Assembly: GCA_964564535.1 (NCBI GenBank) | Contig: CAZMBH010000008.1 | Coordinates: 1-29,559 of the forward strand | Source of the DNA: GWC2-37-13 sp964564535 | Lineage (GTDB): Bacteria; Patescibacteriota; Microgenomatia; UBA1406; GWC2-37-13 | DNA: 29,559 nucleotides | Reading direction: 5' to 3' | Part shown: positions 28,530-29,559 of the stretch, one piece after another | Layout: every line of letters starts with the position of its first letter | Numbering within the stretch: position 1 is the stretch's first letter | Position numbers and translations under genes: made by a program | Notes under the pieces: generated by a model | The model's database searches: none | Told to the model about the DNA's origin: nothing | What the model saw: the letters and a program-made list of their open reading frames with translations, nothing else

Positions 28530-29165
28530 CTATTTTTTTAACTTTTTTTTAGCAATTTCAAAAATAATTGGTAGTAATGAAATTATTATTACCCCAAATA
28601 TTACCAAAGAAAAATTTTCTCTGACGAATTTTATATTCCCAAAAAAATATCCGGCAAAAGTTGCAATAGCCACCCATAATATACCCCCGATCACGTTATA
28701 AGAAAAAAACTGTTGATATTTCATTCGTCCGACGCCAGCCACAAATGGGGCAAAGGTTCTGATAAACGGCATGAAGCGGGCCAGTATAATTGTTTTCCCT
28801 CCGTGTTTATGAAAAAATTTTTGGGTTTCTTCAATGTGAGTTTCATCAATTGGAATTTTAGGATGGGCAACAATTTTCTTTCCGAAAAAATAACCGATCC
28901 AATAATTGGCTGTGTCACCAAGAACAGCGGCAAATGTCATAAGTAAAAACAACATCCAAATATTTAATGACCCCAATGCGGCAAAAGCGCCGGCAGCAAA
29001 AAGAAGGGAGTCACCCGGTAAGAATGGCGTAAAAACCAATCCGGTTTCCATAAAAATAATTAAAAATAAAATTACATAAGTGGCAAGTCCGTAAGCAGAA
29101 ATAATCTGCCCTAAGTGAACATCAATATGAATGATAAAATCGACCAAAAATTTTATTAAGTCCAT
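28530..29165 (-). CDS. DedA-family membrane protein
   Basis: The 211-residue protein is a DedA/SNARE-associated family member, a group recently linked to flipping of undecaprenyl phosphate and phospholipids. Typical blocks are ETGLVFTPFLPGDSLLFAAGAFAALG (with the conserved acidic residue), LGDTANYWIGYFFGKK, and the ARFMPFIRTFAPFVAGVGRMKYQQFFSYNVIGGILWV core with the essential Arg pair. The helices include two re-entrant segments. It is transcribed towards rsmI across a palindromic repeat. Confidence 0.94.
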   Translation of the reverse strand: MDLIKFLVDFIIHIDVHLGQIISAYGLATYVILFLIIFMETGLVFTPFLPGDSLLFAAGAFAALGSLNIWMLFLLMTFAAVLGDTANYWIGYFFGKKIVAHPKIPIDETHIEETQKFFHKHGGKTIILARFMPFIRTFAPFVAGVGRMKYQQFFSYNVIGGILWVAIATFAGYFFGNIKFVRENFSLVIFGVIIISLLPIIFEIAKKKLKK

Positions 29166-29201
29166 TCTGACATTATTTCATACCAAGGGCATCATTTCAA
29201 C

Positions 29202-29229
29202 TTGACAAAAAAATAAAGATGTTTATAAT
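29202..29229 (+). promoter_or_regulatory. Strong consensus promoter
   Basis: TTGACA (29202-29207), 16 bases, TATAAT (29224-29229): the best match to the sigma-70 consensus in the window, with transcription start near 29236. Downstream are two tiny ORFs. CATAT-TCAAC-ATATG follows (about 29243-29257), ending at the first ATG. Confidence 0.75.
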
Positions 29230-29254
29230 GGCATAAATCGAACATATTCAACAT

Positions 29255-29359
29255 ATGTCAAACCAATTAAATATCGAGCAGTGCTTCGAAATTTATCTTC
29301 ATAAATCTTCTGTACAAAAACCAATCAAACAATCACAATTAAAAATTATTTATTTTTAA
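29255..29359 (+). CDS. Small ORF, possible leader peptide
   Basis: A 34-codon frame, MSNQLNIEQCFEIYLHKSSV and onward, lies behind the strong promoter. It has no Shine-Dalgarno sequence and no recognisable family. Its TAA is immediately followed by the ATG of the next small ORF. It could be a short leader or a chance ORF. Confidence 0.3.
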   Translation: MSNQLNIEQCFEIYLHKSSVQKPIKQSQLKIIYF

Positions 29360-29515
29360 ATGGCTTATTCTGCAAAACATGAAATAAAAACTACGTTGAA
29401 AACTCCCAAATTTCATGAGTCTCCGCAGCGAAAAGCTATGGAACGTTTATTAAGGCAGGGAAGTATCCCTGGATTAATTAAATTTGGGGCTGGCTCTCCA
29501 GACGAAGGGATATGA
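29360..29515 (+). CDS. Small hypothetical protein
   Basis: A 51-codon frame starts directly after the stop of the previous ORF: MAYSAKHEIKTTLKTPKFHE, then SPQRKAMERLLRQGSIPGLI and KFGAGSPDEGI. It is basic, soluble and without a recognised family. After its TGA the frame remains open to the window edge (TPKTVPPPSLDFCL), so a longer ancestral gene interrupted by TGA is possible. Strong promoter nearby supports transcription. Confidence 0.4.
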   Translation: MAYSAKHEIKTTLKTPKFHESPQRKAMERLLRQGSIPGLIKFGAGSPDEGI

Positions 29516-29559
29516 ACCCCAAAAACTGTACCACCACCTAGTCTAGATTTTTGTCTTCT

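Noticed and set aside
1..29559. TGA (or TAA) recoded as an amino acid, as in Gracilibacteria/SR1
   Set aside because: The endonuclease, the ABC ATPase and the adaptor end at TGA in sensible places, with ATGA overlaps to the next gene. TAA ends groEL and others. Standard code fits.
1..29559. CRISPR array, prophage genes or IS transposases
   Set aside because: No spaced direct repeats of CRISPR type, and no integrase, capsid or DDE transposase sequence is seen.

Overview
The window is AT-rich, gene-dense DNA with short intergenic gaps. It looks like a chromosome fragment from an uncultivated bacterium of the Candidate Phyla Radiation (Patescibacteria), most like Microgenomates. This placement is an inference from gene style: many short lineage-restricted secreted or membrane proteins, a DUF5674 pair, a protease-less Lon-type ATPase beside groESL, and simple promoters placed very close to start codons. 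TGA is used as a normal stop (for example in ATGA overlaps inside the ABC transporter operon), so the code is standard table 11, not the TGA=Gly code of Gracilibacteria/SR1.

Layout. 1-1210: a membrane-anchored hypothetical protein behind a promoter containing a triplet repeat, then a gene broken by an in-frame TAA. 1238-4960: a YkuK-like protein, a Lon-like AAA+ ATPase without protease domain, and a groES-groEL operon with clear promoter and terminator; GroES has a cysteine-rich insertion. 4961-7915: a compact type II restriction-modification island. A controller-like HTH protein and a PD-(D/E)XK endonuclease run rightwards, and a convergent gene encodes a full LexA-type repressor (winged HTH plus self-cleaving S24 domain) fused to a complete C5-cytosine methyltransferase. 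Its promoter contains a direct-repeat operator in the -35/-10 spacer. This is the strongest candidate for an undescribed system: restriction-modification apparently wired to DNA damage.

7916-14976: rubrerythrin and HflX (stress), a small secreted protein, an ECF sigma factor with an overlapping membrane protein, and a convergent MacAB-type ABC export operon whose first gene carries a small beta domain resembling the tail of the sigma-linked membrane protein. 14843-20615: a redox and metal block: a PadR remnant joined to a glutaredoxin, a secreted coiled-coil protein, two ZIP transporters, a Fur/Zur-type regulator divergent from one of them with a near-perfect operator, a YibE/F-like membrane protein, a thioredoxin-CcdA fusion and a DUF134 regulator.

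20690-21871: a tRNA-Tyr gene sandwiched between two small nuclease genes (PD-(D/E)XK and GIY-YIG), with partial copies of the tRNA acceptor ends at both outer edges and a rhodanese remnant on the right. This looks like a site of repeated insertion. 21899-29559: a DUF5674 two-gene module, a secreted glycosidase-like protein, a membrane acyltransferase divergent from a GT39-like glycosyltransferase, L-lactate dehydrogenase, RsmI, a palindromic MITE-like repeat, a DedA protein, and two tiny ORFs behind a strong promoter.

A recurring feature is a -10 box only 5-9 bases before the ATG (at least ten genes), which predicts widespread leaderless mRNAs.
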